Source: Algicella marina (GTDB lineage Bacteria > Pseudomonadota > Alphaproteobacteria > Rhodobacterales > Rhodobacteraceae). From it: a DNA stretch of 64,000 nt. Below are positions 55,395 to 64,000 of the stretch, piece after piece. Position numbers and translations under genes: made by a program. The notes below the pieces were generated by a model. It saw only the letters and a list, made by a program, of their open reading frames with translations. It had not been told where the DNA came from and ran no database searches. Position 1 is the stretch's first letter; each line of letters begins with the position of its first letter. The stretch is from assembly GCF_009931615.1 (NCBI RefSeq), contig NZ_CP046620.1:1937501-2001500 (forward strand). Direction: 5' to 3'.

Positions 55395-55982
55395 TCATGG
55401 CTCTTCGACGGCCTCTATTGTCAGCAATCCCACAGCCGCCGGTCGCAATACCTCCGGCCCCGCCATCCCCGTAAGCCAGCCTCGCGCCTCACCGGGCGAC
55501 AACAGCGCCGGCATCCGATGGTGGATTTTTTCCACCTCCGTGTTCGGCGCCACCGTCAGCGTCGCGAACTGCGCCACCTCCACACCACCGGGCCCATGCC
55601 AAACGTCGAAAATTGCCGCAATCAGTAGGGTTTGCCCCGGCACACTCATCCGCCAGCGCTGTTTCCGCCGGGTCTTGCCCGTCCACTCGTACCACCCCGA
55701 AACCGGCAACACCGCCCGCCGGACACCCTCGAAGGCAGATTTCTCGAACACGGTCTCCGACCGGGCATTGACGATTGTTTCCATCACCGGCCGCCCCCGG
55801 GCATTTCGCCGCCCACTCATAACCATACCCCAGCGCATCGGCTGCAATAGTTCTGGCGAACTATCTGAAAGTAATAGAAACTCTTCGCCCGGCGCAGCAT
55901 CCTTTCGCGCCGTTTCCACGCCGCTTCCTCCGGCCAGTCCCGGCACGTGAAACGGTACATCGATAAACACCCGCCCCGGCAT
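55395..55982 (-). CDS. SRAP-family protein lacking the catalytic cysteine
   Basis: A 195-residue SRAP protein (YedK/HMCES family). The scaffold is complete: WGM, VNARSETVFEKSAF, SGWYEWTGK and EKIHHRMPALL. But it starts MPGRVF, with Pro where the normal M-C-G-R has the essential Cys2. The ATG at 55982 is the natural start; the longer frame (to 56084) starts inside the peroxiredoxin gene region and would place a Cys before Met, which would not be N-terminal. It is thus either inactive in crosslinking or uses another mechanism. Compare the intact SRAP at 9098-9775. Confidence 0.8.
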   Translation of the reverse strand: MPGRVFIDVPFHVPGLAGGSGVETARKDAAPGEEFLLLSDSSPELLQPMRWGMVMSGRRNARGRPVMETIVNARSETVFEKSAFEGVRRAVLPVSGWYEWTGKTRRKQRWRMSVPGQTLLIAAIFDVWHGPGGVEVAQFATLTVAPNTEVEKIHHRMPALLSPGEARGWLTGMAGPEVLRPAAVGLLTIEAVEEP

Positions 55983-56077
55983 GCAGCCAGCGTAACACGG
56001 GTCTGCGGTCAAAGCATCTTGCACAAGCGCCGGGCAATGATCATGTTCCAGTTCAAGCCGAAACTCAGGAGGAAGAC

Positions 56078-56734
56078 ATGGCACTTCGCATCAACGACAC
56101 GGCCCCCGATTTTACCGCCGACACCACGGACGGAGAGATTTCCTTCCATGATTGGGTAGGCGACGGCTACGCCGTCCTCTTCTCCCACCCGAAAGACTTC
56201 ACCCCCGTCTGCACAACAGAACTGGGTGTCATGGCCGGAATGGAGCAGGAGTTCGCCAAGCGAAATACCAAGATCCTCGGCATCTCCGTTGATCCCGTGG
56301 AAGACCATCTGAAGTGGAAGGCGGATATCCAGAAATACTCAGGCAATTCAGTCGATTACCCCATGATCGGCGACCCGGACATGAAGGTGGCCAAGCTCTA
56401 CGACATGCTGCCCGCCGAAGCCTCCGGCGATCCGTCAGTCCGCACCCCCGCGGACAACCAGACGGTCCGTTCGGTCTTCGTCGTCGGTCCGGACAAGAAA
56501 GTGAAATTGTCGCTTACTTACCCGATGACGACCGGGCGCAATTTCGATGAAATCCTGCGGGCAATCGACAGCATCCAGATGACTGCCACTCACAAGGTCG
56601 CCACTCCGGCAAACTGGAAACAGGGTGACGACGTCATTGTCACCGGTGCAGTGTCCGACGAGGAAGCGCAGGAGAAGTTCGGCGGGTTTGAAAAAGTTCT
56701 TCCGTATCTGCGCAAAACCAAACAACCGGTCTAA
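56078..56734 (+). CDS. 1-Cys peroxiredoxin (Prx6 type)
   Basis: A 218-residue peroxidase reducing hydrogen and organic peroxides. Peroxidatic Cys45 in DFTPVCTTELG, Arg in SVRTPADNQTVRSVFVV, and the Prx6-type C-terminal extension (MTATHKVATPANW). No resolving Cys elsewhere. The gene diverges from the SRAP paralogue. Confidence 0.95.
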   Translation: MALRINDTAPDFTADTTDGEISFHDWVGDGYAVLFSHPKDFTPVCTTELGVMAGMEQEFAKRNTKILGISVDPVEDHLKWKADIQKYSGNSVDYPMIGDPDMKVAKLYDMLPAEASGDPSVRTPADNQTVRSVFVVGPDKKVKLSLTYPMTTGRNFDEILRAIDSIQMTATHKVATPANWKQGDDVIVTGAVSDEEAQEKFGGFEKVLPYLRKTKQPV

Positions 56735-56738
56735 CCTG

Positions 56739-57196
56739 TTGCTGCGCCGCGCCTTTTTATTATCATTAGGCGCGGCGCTGGTCCCTGTGAGGCGTGGTCC
56801 GCGACTCTGGCCGACGCAATTTTTAACGCCACCAATCGGGCACGGGCCACTGCCGGTCTGCGCCCATTCATCGCCTCCGCCACGCTGGCAGGCTTGGCCG
56901 ATGGCTACGCGCAAAGGCTCCTGCACGGGGGGCAACTCTCTCACACTCTCGGCAATACCACGCTCTCCAGTCGTCTTGCCGGTGCCGGCTATGCATTCTC
57001 CGCCGCAGCCGAGAACATCGCCTACCAAAGAGGCCGCGAGGACAGCGCTCTGTCCGTGCTCTTCATGCAAAGCTGGATGGCATCGGCCGGCCACCGCAGA
57101 AACATTCTGAACGCACGCCTCACCGAATTGGGTGTCGGCACGGCGAGCGGCGATGGCGCAACCTACGCCGTTCAGGTCTTCGCCACACCGCGCTAA
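56739..57196 (+). pseudogene. CAP/SCP-domain exported protein, apparent frameshift
   Basis: Starting at TTG 56739 (5 bp after the peroxiredoxin stop), the frame encodes a signal-peptide-like LLLRRAFLLSLGAALVPV. The CAP domain is in another frame from about 56785: ATLADAIFNATNRARATAG, GQLSHT, AENIAYQRG, SWMASAGHRRNILNARL (CAP motif) to the TAA at 57194-57196. The two halves join only if the frame shifts at about 56785-56800. If real, the gene is broken. A secondary TTG start at 56894 could give a shorter, unexported protein. A sequencing error is a possible explanation. Confidence 0.65.
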
Positions 57197-57269
57197 CGAA
57201 AATTGGTAAAGTCAGTATCACGGCGCCCTGTTGCCCACGTCCCGGCAGCATCGCCGCCACCGCCCGCGC

Positions 57270-58592
57270 CTACTCCGGCGCTTTCACAACCTGCAACAAC
57301 GGCATCAACGCACTCATGTCCGGTCCATGCGCCCGGCCGGTCAGCGCCTTGCGAAGCGGCATGAACAAGGCACGTCCCTTCCGCCCGGTGCTGTCCTTCA
57401 GGCCAGATGTCCATGCTCCCCACGTCCCCTCATCCCATGGGCGGGGCGGCAGGGCGGCAAGGGCTTTGGCAACAAACTCTTCGTCCTCAGCCTCGACAAT
57501 CGGCTCTGCGCCGTCTCGGCAGAGAGCCCACCACTCGGCGGCATCCGCCATACGCTCTATGTTTTCCCGAATTGCCAGCCAGAACGCCTCCGCCAACGTC
57601 TCTGGCACGCCGATTGCCTCCAGTTCTCCAGCGACATCGCCATAGCTCCGTCCATGCAGAATTCGTGCCGTCAAAGGCCGCAAGTCCTCTACGTCGAACT
57701 TGGTGGGGGCGGCACCAAAGTGAGACAGGTCGAAACCGTCAATCACCTCACCGATATGCTCGCGCAACTCCACAGGCTGAGAGGATCCCAGCCGCGCCAT
57801 CAGTGACAGAACGGCCATGGGCGCGATGCCCTGATCTCTCAGATCACGGAGCGCCAGCGTCCCCAAGCGCTTGGAAAGTGCTTCCCCCTGCGGGCCTGTC
57901 AGCAGTGAATGATGCGCAAAGACGGGTGCAGAGCCGCCCAGCGCTGCGATGATCTGGATCTGCGTTGCTGTGTTCGTCACATGATCGGAGCCGCGGACAA
58001 CGTCCGTCACGCCCATTTCAACATCGTCGACTACCGACGCCAGAGTATAAAGCATTTGCCCGTCGCCCCGGATCAGAACGGGGTCGGAGACGGATGCCGC
58101 GTCGATACTCTGCGGGCCGAGAATTCCGTCGTTCCAGGCAATCCGCTCGCGCTCCAGCAGGAACCGCCAGTGGCCGTCCCGCGATTCGCGCAGTTGTTCC
58201 TTATCCGCGTCGGAAAGCGTCAGCGCCGAACGGTCGTAAACCGGCGGACGCCCCATGTTGAGTTGTTTCTTGCGTTTGAGGTCGAGCTCGGTCGGCGTCT
58301 CGAAGGCCTCATATAGCCTTCCGTCGCTCCGGAGTTTTTCCGCTGCCGCCTCGTAGGCGCCAAGGCGCGCCGACTGCCGTTCCACCCGGTCCCACGTCAG
58401 TCCCAGCCATTCGAGGTCTTCGCGGATTGCATCGACATAATGTTCTTCGGATCGTGCGGCATCCGTATCGTCAATTCGCAGAATAAACGTGCCACCGGCC
58501 TTGCGCGCAATCAGCCAATTGAACAAGGCCGTGCGCAGATTGCCGACATGCAGGTATCCCGTGGGCGAAGGGGCGAAACGTGTGGTGGTCAT
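57270..58592 (-). CDS. gltX: glutamyl-tRNA synthetase
   Basis: A 440-residue class I synthetase. HIGH-type motif PSPTGYLHVGNLRT near the N-terminus and KMSKS-type ALSKRLG in the middle. The 440-residue length fits the shorter GltX form used by alphaproteobacteria, which often have two copies. The ATG at 58592 is used because the longer frame to 58646 adds residues without family character. Confidence 0.95.
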   Translation of the reverse strand: MTTTRFAPSPTGYLHVGNLRTALFNWLIARKAGGTFILRIDDTDAARSEEHYVDAIREDLEWLGLTWDRVERQSARLGAYEAAAEKLRSDGRLYEAFETPTELDLKRKKQLNMGRPPVYDRSALTLSDADKEQLRESRDGHWRFLLERERIAWNDGILGPQSIDAASVSDPVLIRGDGQMLYTLASVVDDVEMGVTDVVRGSDHVTNTATQIQIIAALGGSAPVFAHHSLLTGPQGEALSKRLGTLALRDLRDQGIAPMAVLSLMARLGSSQPVELREHIGEVIDGFDLSHFGAAPTKFDVEDLRPLTARILHGRSYGDVAGELEAIGVPETLAEAFWLAIRENIERMADAAEWWALCRDGAEPIVEAEDEEFVAKALAALPPRPWDEGTWGAWTSGLKDSTGRKGRALFMPLRKALTGRAHGPDMSALMPLLQVVKAPE

Positions 58593-58667
58593 GAGGGGCT
58601 CCGTAGATGCCCTCTTTCCCTTCCACAGCATTCCGGCTTTGTCCACCGGTCGGCGCTGCTCAGAAAA

Positions 58668-58841
58668 TCAGAACAGCAATCCGTTTTCCTCGAGCGAGCC
58701 CACCGTCGCGGGATGCGACGGCAGTTCCGCCATCGCCAGTCGCTTCAGGGCTACCCGATAATCCGAACGCTCCTGTGCGGTAAACCGCGACGGTGCATCC
58801 GATGCCTCGTTTGTTTTCTGCTCGTCTCTTACGTCACTCAT
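58668..58841 (-). CDS. small hypothetical protein
   Basis: A 57-residue hydrophilic protein: MSDVRDEQKTNEASDAPSRF, then ERSDYRVALKRLAMAELPSH and GSLEENGLLF. Not recognised. Start ATG at 58841 or 58847. The composition is coding-like, but there is no domain evidence. Confidence 0.4.
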   Translation of the reverse strand: MSDVRDEQKTNEASDAPSRFTAQERSDYRVALKRLAMAELPSHPATVGSLEENGLLF

Positions 58842-59196
58842 AGCCATTCCTCCGGCCGTTACATAACGCGAGGCAGTTGCCGGGGTTCCGCCCCTAACTC
58901 GGTAAACAGTCCGAAACACCTTGTCTGGAGCATTCCGGCGGCCCTTCTCCGGCAAGATCGGGCCTGATCTTTACAGTACTCTACAACCGTCAAGATAACT
59001 GTTTACAAGATTACATTCTGTGAAGATTTGCACCGGATTATGGCTTAACTGGCACAAATACACGGCACGGTTGACTATTCGTTACCGTATATTTCAGCGC
59101 GAATATGATCCCGTGTGTACCGATCACGCCCCTGTCAGTGGAAATGCCGCCACCGCGGGTTATCCTTCCGGCCACCGTCAACAGGAGGATACGACC
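58842..59196. other. 355-bp divergent intergenic region
   Basis: Between the small minus-strand gene and the MBL-fold gene. AT-rich around 58980-59100, likely promoter region of the MBL gene; a ribosome-binding site aggagg lies at 59183-59188. No other element called. Confidence 0.5.
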
Positions 59197-60114
59197 ATGA
59201 AATTGTCCCGCAGAAACGCACTCATGGCCGGCGCTGCCGCGCCACTGCTCACCGGCCTGTCCGGCCGCACCGTCAGGGCGGAGGCCGAAATGAAGGGCGC
59301 CCAGCCGCCAAGCTTCAACCGCTTCACCCTCGGCACAATGGAAGTCACCGCCCTGCTGGCCGGCAATCGCACGGTCGAGGATCCGCAGGGAACATTCGGA
59401 ATGAACGTGTCGGAAGAAGAATTTGCCGAGGTCTCCGAGGCCAATTTCATTCCGGCAGACAAGACGCAGTTTTTCTTTACCCCCACCCTCGTCAACACCG
59501 GGTCGGAACTGATCCTCTTCGATACCGGCCTCTCACCGGAAAGCATCACCGGGCCGCTGGAAGCTGCAGGCTACAGCGCCGATCAGGTCGACACCGTTGT
59601 CCTGACGCACATGCACGGCGACCATATCGGGGGCATTGCCTCGGATGCCGGGCCAACATTCGCAAACGCCGCCTACGTAACGGCTGCGCGGGAATTCGAT
59701 CACTGGAAGACTGCAGGCAACGAGGGGTTCGACGCCAAGGTCGCCCCGCTCGCCGACAGGTTCACCTTCCTGGAGGATGGCGGCAGCGTTACCTCCGGCA
59801 TTACCGCCATGCTGGCGCCGGGACACACACCGGGCCACACGACCTACATGATCGAGAGCGACGGCGAACAGTTGCTGCTCGCCGCTGATCTAGCCAATCA
59901 CTACGTCTGGTCGTTGGCCTACCCGGATTGGGAAGTCCGCTTTGACATGGACAAGGCACAGGCCGCCGAATCCCGGCGCAAGGTGCTGGGCATGCTTGCC
60001 GCAGACCGCGTGCCGTTCATTGGCTACCACATGCCGTTCCCGGCCCTCGGCTTCGTCGCGGAACGGGATGACGGCTTCCGCTACGTGCCTTCCAGCTACC
60101 AGATGATGCTCTGA
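59197..60114 (+). CDS. Tat-exported MBL-fold metallo-hydrolase
   Basis: A 305-residue metallo-beta-lactamase-fold protein. Twin-arginine-type signal MKLSRRNALMAGAAAPLL, then zinc motif HMHGDH (T-H138-x-H140-x-D142-H143), with GHTPGHT and a later GYHMPFP. It belongs to the quorum-lactonase-like/AttM-like group of periplasmic MBL enzymes; the actual substrate is unknown. Start ATG at 59197 with aggagg ribosome-binding site. Convergent with nadE. Confidence 0.9.
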   Translation: MKLSRRNALMAGAAAPLLTGLSGRTVRAEAEMKGAQPPSFNRFTLGTMEVTALLAGNRTVEDPQGTFGMNVSEEEFAEVSEANFIPADKTQFFFTPTLVNTGSELILFDTGLSPESITGPLEAAGYSADQVDTVVLTHMHGDHIGGIASDAGPTFANAAYVTAAREFDHWKTAGNEGFDAKVAPLADRFTFLEDGGSVTSGITAMLAPGHTPGHTTYMIESDGEQLLLAADLANHYVWSLAYPDWEVRFDMDKAQAAESRRKVLGMLAADRVPFIGYHMPFPALGFVAERDDGFRYVPSSYQMML

Positions 60115-60121
60115 TAACGCA

Positions 60122-60147
60122 GGGCGTCGGGTACATCCCCGGCGCCC
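60122..60147. terminator. hairpin between MBL gene and nadE
   Basis: gggcgtcggg (60122-60131) and ccccggcgccc region (60138-60147) form a 10-bp stem with one G-U pair, loop tacatc. It lies between convergent genes; no T-run, so efficiency is unknown. Confidence 0.5.
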
Positions 60148-60161
60148 GCCGCCGGCTTTCG

Positions 60162-61820
60162 TCAGCCGTTGTCGCGCCACCGATTGACGATCGGATAGCG
60201 TCGGTCCAACCAGAATGCCTTCTCCGTCAGTCGCGGCCCCGGTGCCGCCTGGAAGCGCTTGTACTCGGAAATGTACAACAGGTGCTCCACCTGCTTCACC
60301 GTCTCGCGTTCAAACCCGGCGGCGACAATCTCGGCAACACTGGCGTCTTCTTCGATCAGCATTTCAAGGATCACGTCCAATACCTCATAGGGCGGCAGGC
60401 TATCCTCGTCCTTCTGGTCCGGGCGCAGTTCCGCCGAGGGTGGCTTCTCGATCACCGTCACGGGAATCACCTCGCCCTCTGGTCCGGCCATCCAGCTTCG
60501 GTGGTTGGCGTTGCGCCAGCGGCATGTTTCGAAGACCCGCGTCTTGTAAAGGTCCTTGATCGGATTGTACCCGCCGGCCATGTCGCCATAGATCGTGGCA
60601 TAACCCACCGCGACCTCGGATTTATTGCCGGTGGTCAGCAGCATCTCGCCAAACTTGTTGGAAATCGCCATCAGGAACAGCCCGCGCAACCGGCTCTGGA
60701 TGTTTTCCTCGGTCACACCGGGGTCCGTACCTTCGAACAACGGTGCAAGCGTCTCCAAAATCGCGGCCCGTCCGGCCTTTATCGGCACCGTGTCCAACCG
60801 ACAGCCGAGCGCCGACGCCACGGCCTCGGCGTCATCCAGCGATCCGTCGCTGGTGTACTCCGAGGGCAGCATTACACATCGCACGTTCTCAGGCCCCAGC
60901 GCATCGACAGCGATCGTCGCCACGAGCGCCGAATCAATTCCGCCGGAAAGTCCGAGCAGTACCTTGGAAAAGCCGGATTTGCCGAGATAGTCGCGCAAGC
61001 TCTCGACCATCGCGCGGTAATCCTGCTCATACGCGTCGGGCTGTGGTGCCCTCGTGCCCCGTCGGCAGCCCCAACCGTCCGCGTTTCGTTCCATCACTAT
61101 ATGTTCGATGCACTCGTCGAAGGGCGGCAACATCACGGCCAGTTCACCGCCCGGATTCAGCACGAAAGATGCACCATCGAAGATCTGGTCATCCTGCCCG
61201 CCGACCATGTTGAGATAGATCAGCGGCACGTCGTTCTCGACCACCCGCGCCACCATGTGACCCATCCGCAAATCCAGCTTGTCGCGATGATAGGGCGATC
61301 CGTTGGGCACCAGCAGGAACTCCGCCCCGCTTTCCACCATCGTCTCGGCTACATCCACGTGCCAAGCGTCTTCGCAGATCGGCGTGCCGATGCGGATACC
61401 ATTGATCTGGAATGGCCCGGAAATTTCCGCGCTCGTATAAAGGCGCTTTTCGTCGAAAACCGCATCATTCGGCAATTCGTGTTTTCGCGCCACGATCTCC
61501 GCCGCGCCATCGCGCAGCAGGAAGTAGGCATTATAGTGCCTGTCGTCGTCCCATACCGGCCCGCCGATCAGCAGTGCCGGCCCGTCCCCCAGCCGCGCCG
61601 CCAGCTTCTCGACGGCAGCATGGGCATCGTGGGCGAATGCAGGTTTCTTCACCAGATCCTGGATCTGGTAACCGGTGATGAACATCTCCGGCAGTGCTAC
61701 CAGATCGGAGCCCGCATCCCTGCCCGCTTCCCATGCCGCAAACGCCTTGTCGGAATTTCCCGCCAGATCGCCCACCACCGGGTTGAGCTGCGCAAGCGTA
61801 ACTTTCAAGCTGTTAGACAT
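60162..61820 (-). CDS. nadE: glutamine-dependent NAD+ synthetase
   Basis: A 552-residue two-domain enzyme making NAD+ from deamido-NAD+. The N-terminal nitrilase-like glutaminase has E45 in LPEMFITG, Lys in KHELPNDAVFDEKRLY, and Cys in GTPICEDAWH. The C-terminal synthetase has the ATP-PPi motif GLSGGIDSAL. The ATG at 61820 (MSNSLKVTLAQLNP) is chosen; the frame to 61913 overreads into the promoter region. Works after NadD (44394-44993). Confidence 0.95.
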   Translation of the reverse strand: MSNSLKVTLAQLNPVVGDLAGNSDKAFAAWEAGRDAGSDLVALPEMFITGYQIQDLVKKPAFAHDAHAAVEKLAARLGDGPALLIGGPVWDDDRHYNAYFLLRDGAAEIVARKHELPNDAVFDEKRLYTSAEISGPFQINGIRIGTPICEDAWHVDVAETMVESGAEFLLVPNGSPYHRDKLDLRMGHMVARVVENDVPLIYLNMVGGQDDQIFDGASFVLNPGGELAVMLPPFDECIEHIVMERNADGWGCRRGTRAPQPDAYEQDYRAMVESLRDYLGKSGFSKVLLGLSGGIDSALVATIAVDALGPENVRCVMLPSEYTSDGSLDDAEAVASALGCRLDTVPIKAGRAAILETLAPLFEGTDPGVTEENIQSRLRGLFLMAISNKFGEMLLTTGNKSEVAVGYATIYGDMAGGYNPIKDLYKTRVFETCRWRNANHRSWMAGPEGEVIPVTVIEKPPSAELRPDQKDEDSLPPYEVLDVILEMLIEEDASVAEIVAAGFERETVKQVEHLLYISEYKRFQAAPGPRLTEKAFWLDRRYPIVNRWRDNG

Positions 61821-62080
61821 GCAGCACTCCCCTTTTCTGCCTGAATGCGGTATAAACGATGGATCGGGGCGGGCAAGGGCGCGACTGCCGCACAAGGGTT
61901 GCCCTGTTGCCATTCACTGGCCACATTTGGATATAAAAGACATTGTCATGAAATTTGGTTGCCAATAGTCTCTGCGGCCAAAGGGTTGGATGAGTGAGAT
62001 CGCGTATCTTTCGTAAATGGGGTGCCGAGCCGCTGTCTGGCCTGTCACCATAGGTGGAACTAGGAAACGCTGTGTTGAAC

Positions 62081-63517
62081 ATGAAAAAAATATCGTTTGT
62101 TTTGGGTGCAACCCTCGCGAGCACCGTTGCCGCCTCCGCACAGGAAGGTGAAATCCAGACCAAGCAATATGATACCGGCGGCGTCTACACCGGTGAATTC
62201 AAGGACGGGAAGCAGCACGGCACGGGCAAGTACACTCTGCCGAACGGCTACGAGTACGAAGGCGACTGGGTCGACGGCCGCATTGAAGGCAACGGCGTCG
62301 CGAAGTTCCCCAACGGTTCCGTCTACACCGGCGAATTCGTCAACGGACGTCCCGAAGGTCAGGGCAAGATCGTATTCGCAGATGGCGGCACATATGAAGG
62401 CGAATGGCTCGAAGGCAAGATTGGCGGCAAGGGTATCGCTGTCTATGCCAACGGCGTGAAATACGAAGGTGAGTTCGAGAACGCGGTGCACCACGGCACC
62501 GGCACGATGACCTCGCCCAATGGCTACGTCTACACCGGCTCCTGGATCAACGGTGTCAAGGACGGCGAAGGCAAGATCACCTATCCCGATGGCGCTATCT
62601 ACGAGGGTGGAATTGCCCAGGGCGTCCGCGCCGGCACGGGAACGCTGACGATGCCAGACGGTCTCACCTACACCGGCGAATGGTCAGGTGGCCAGATCAA
62701 CGGCACCGGCACCCTCATCCAGGCGAACGGCGACAAGTACGAAGGTACGCTCGTCAACGGTCAGCGTGAGGGCGAGGGTGTTGCCACCTATGCCTCCGGT
62801 GACGTCTACGAAGGCGCGTTCATCGCCGACCAGCGTCATGGTACCGGCGTCTTCACCGGCACGGACGGCTATCGCTACGAGGGCGAATGGGTCGAGGGCC
62901 GCATCGAGGGAACCGGCGTCGTCAACTATCCGGACGGCTCCACCTACGAAGGTCAGTTCAAGAACGACGTGGCACACGGCGAAGGCAAGATCACCTATGC
63001 CGACGGCTCCTCCTATGAGGGCGGCTGGGTCGATGGCGTCATCGAGGGCAAGGGCATCGCCCGGTACGAGAACGGCCTTGTCTACGAAGGCGAATTCAAG
63101 AACGCCCAGAACCACGGCTTCGGCACGATGACCTATCAGGATGGCTTCACCTACTCCGGCCAATGGCAGGAAGGCCTGCGCGACGGCGACGGCACCGCCA
63201 CCTACGCCGACGGCACCGTCTACGAGGGCAGCTTCGCGCAGGGCCAGCGCGAAGGCACGGGCGTCATCACCATGGCCGACGGCTTCAAGTACGAAGGCGG
63301 CTGGAAGGCCGGCGAGATCGACGGTGAAGGTGTTGCCACCTATCCCAACGGCGACCGCTACACCGGTTTCTTCACCAAGGGCCAGCGTCAGGGTCTCGGC
63401 AAGATGATCTACGCCTCCGGCGACGAGTACGATGGCTACTGGGCGCGCGGCGAACAGGCTTCCAAGGAAGAGGCCGAAGCCGCCGAAGCGGAAGATCGGT
63501 CCAGCGAAAGCAACTGA
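62081..63517 (+). CDS. exported MORN-repeat protein
   Basis: A 478-residue protein with a signal peptide (MKKISFVLGATLASTVAASA) followed by 18 complete MORN repeats of exactly 23 residues, each of the form Y-x-G-x-[FW]-x-x-G-x-x-x-G-x-G-x-x-x-[FY]-x-x-G-x, and a short Glu/Ala-rich C-terminus. MORN repeats form a beta-hairpin ribbon that may bind lipids or proteins; no catalytic domain is fused. Start ATG at 62081. A second possible GTG start lies at 62054. An unusually long and regular array for a bacterial protein. Confidence 0.85.
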   Translation: MKKISFVLGATLASTVAASAQEGEIQTKQYDTGGVYTGEFKDGKQHGTGKYTLPNGYEYEGDWVDGRIEGNGVAKFPNGSVYTGEFVNGRPEGQGKIVFADGGTYEGEWLEGKIGGKGIAVYANGVKYEGEFENAVHHGTGTMTSPNGYVYTGSWINGVKDGEGKITYPDGAIYEGGIAQGVRAGTGTLTMPDGLTYTGEWSGGQINGTGTLIQANGDKYEGTLVNGQREGEGVATYASGDVYEGAFIADQRHGTGVFTGTDGYRYEGEWVEGRIEGTGVVNYPDGSTYEGQFKNDVAHGEGKITYADGSSYEGGWVDGVIEGKGIARYENGLVYEGEFKNAQNHGFGTMTYQDGFTYSGQWQEGLRDGDGTATYADGTVYEGSFAQGQREGTGVITMADGFKYEGGWKAGEIDGEGVATYPNGDRYTGFFTKGQRQGLGKMIYASGDEYDGYWARGEQASKEEAEAAEAEDRSSESN

Positions 63518-63542
63518 TTCCCGATCATCTATTAATTGCAGA

Positions 63543-63574
63543 AACAGCCGGGTCGCTCGATCCGGCTGTTTTCG
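63543..63574 (+). terminator. intrinsic terminator after MORN gene
   Basis: aacagccgg (63543-63551) and ccggctgtt (63562-63570), loop gtcgctcgat, followed by ttcgttctt. Rho-independent terminator form. Confidence 0.8.
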
Positions 63575-63723
63575 TTCTTGCCATCCTCCATTCGGCCAAA
63601 ATCCGCCGTCGTCCGATTTCCGCCGAAATCAGGGGGCATTTTGGTGGTTAGCTTGAACGCAACGAAAATCTGCTGTCTCGTCCCGACAATTCCACAAGAG
63701 CAGCAAACATCGGAGCAGCCCCC

Positions 63724-64000
63724 ATGCCCCCCCTCCCCACCCGCGGCGACGATTCGATCTACGGCACCGACGATCCTTCCGTCGTCGATCGCCTCACCGG
63801 CCTCGAAGGCAACGATTACATCAACGCCGGCGACGGAAATGACTTCGTGTTTGAAGGTGCATGGAACTGGGGTGGCGGCCTCATCGACATGTTCGGCGAC
63901 ATCCCCGAACTCACACCGGGCGAACCGGTGGATTTCGGCGGCGGTGAAGACATACTCGACGGGGGCGCCGGCTTCGATGAACTGAACTATTACGGCTACA
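63724..64000 (+). CDS. RTX calcium-binding protein, N-terminal part
   Basis: Open from the ATG at 63724 to the window end. MPPLPTRGDDSIYGTDDPSV, then GNDYINAGDGNDFVFEG and GGEDILDGGAGFDEL, the nonapeptide GG-x-G-x-D-x-L RTX pattern from the very beginning. No signal peptide; type I export expected. The start has no strong ribosome-binding site. The rest of the gene lies beyond the window. Confidence 0.75.
   Translation, partial: MPPLPTRGDDSIYGTDDPSVVDRLTGLEGNDYINAGDGNDFVFEGAWNWGGGLIDMFGDIPELTPGEPVDFGGGEDILDGGAGFDELNYYGY

Noticed and set aside
60282-61844. Long plus-strand open frame opposite nadE
   Set aside because: Shadow of a clearly identified gene, no domain content.
62200-63430. 69-bp periodic repeat mistaken for a CRISPR-like array
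   Set aside because: The period codes for 23-residue MORN repeats in one continuous frame; there are no conserved repeats with variable spacers.

Overview
The window looks like a chromosomal segment of a marine-type alphaproteobacterium close to the Rhodobacteraceae (Roseobacter/Rhodobacter relatives). The support is the high-GC coding style, a class I lysyl-tRNA synthetase, ChrR and TrgA/TrgB homologues, an AcuI-type acrylyl-CoA reductase beside a BCCT transporter, a short NDUFS4-like complex I subunit, and RTX proteins. I see no rRNA and no CRISPR array. One tRNA gene, tRNA-Ser(GGA), is present at 13368-13457.

Positions 1-9100 are an accessory island. It holds a phage-type ParB/N-type DNA methyltransferase and a visibly less GC-rich cargo block. 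The cargo is a PP2C-like phosphatase convergent with a two-TM Nudix-like protein, plus a separate small two-TM protein. A long non-coding stretch follows, containing a possible structured-RNA relic (about 4190-4480) and a nested palindrome (5544-5627). The island ends with a five-gene cassette joined by four ATGA overlaps: HTH, small ORF, DUF2924, large serine recombinase broken by a frameshift, and HTH protein. The last gene runs antisense into the first core gene, which marks the boundary. The PP2C/Nudix pair is the best candidate in the window for an undescribed system, but its function is inference.

Positions 9100-26500 carry DNA-repair and stress genes. An SRAP (HMCES/YedK) protein diverges from a YcaQ/AlkX-type glycosylase. 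An autoregulated ArsR-SRPBCC-GyrI operon has a perfect 16-bp operator. After the tRNA come an MscS channel, cysteine synthase and trgB (tellurite-type locus). A ChrR anti-sigma gene without an adjacent sigma gene is followed by an SDR gene. Facing it is a photolyase - FAD oxidoreductase - DUF1365 - cyclopropane-type methyltransferase - trgA run. This set strongly resembles the RpoE/ChrR singlet-oxygen regulon of Rhodobacter, and two TGATCC-type promoters fit.

Positions 26500-41700 hold a BCCT transporter with AcuI (possible DMSP/betaine use), a DUF1326/DUF2182 pair, a sulfotransferase-like protein, an NDUFS4-like subunit, UvrB, a universal stress protein, a beta-helix pectate-lyase-like protein, small exported proteins (DUF4864, YceI), a TerB-like protein and class I LysRS.

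Positions 41700-64000 hold two sibling receiver proteins, a PBP4-type DacB, NadD, a PAS-GGDEF-EAL protein, a secreted GH5-RTX protein, a histidine kinase with a TTG start, EttA, an M48 lipoprotein, a 25-residue membrane peptide and tandem cold-shock genes with covarying leader hairpins. They are followed by an orphan BrnA-like antitoxin, an SRAP paralogue lacking the catalytic cysteine, a 1-Cys peroxiredoxin, a CAP-domain gene that looks frameshifted, GltX, a Tat-exported MBL-fold enzyme, NadE, an exported protein of 18 MORN repeats, and the start of an RTX protein cut by the window edge.
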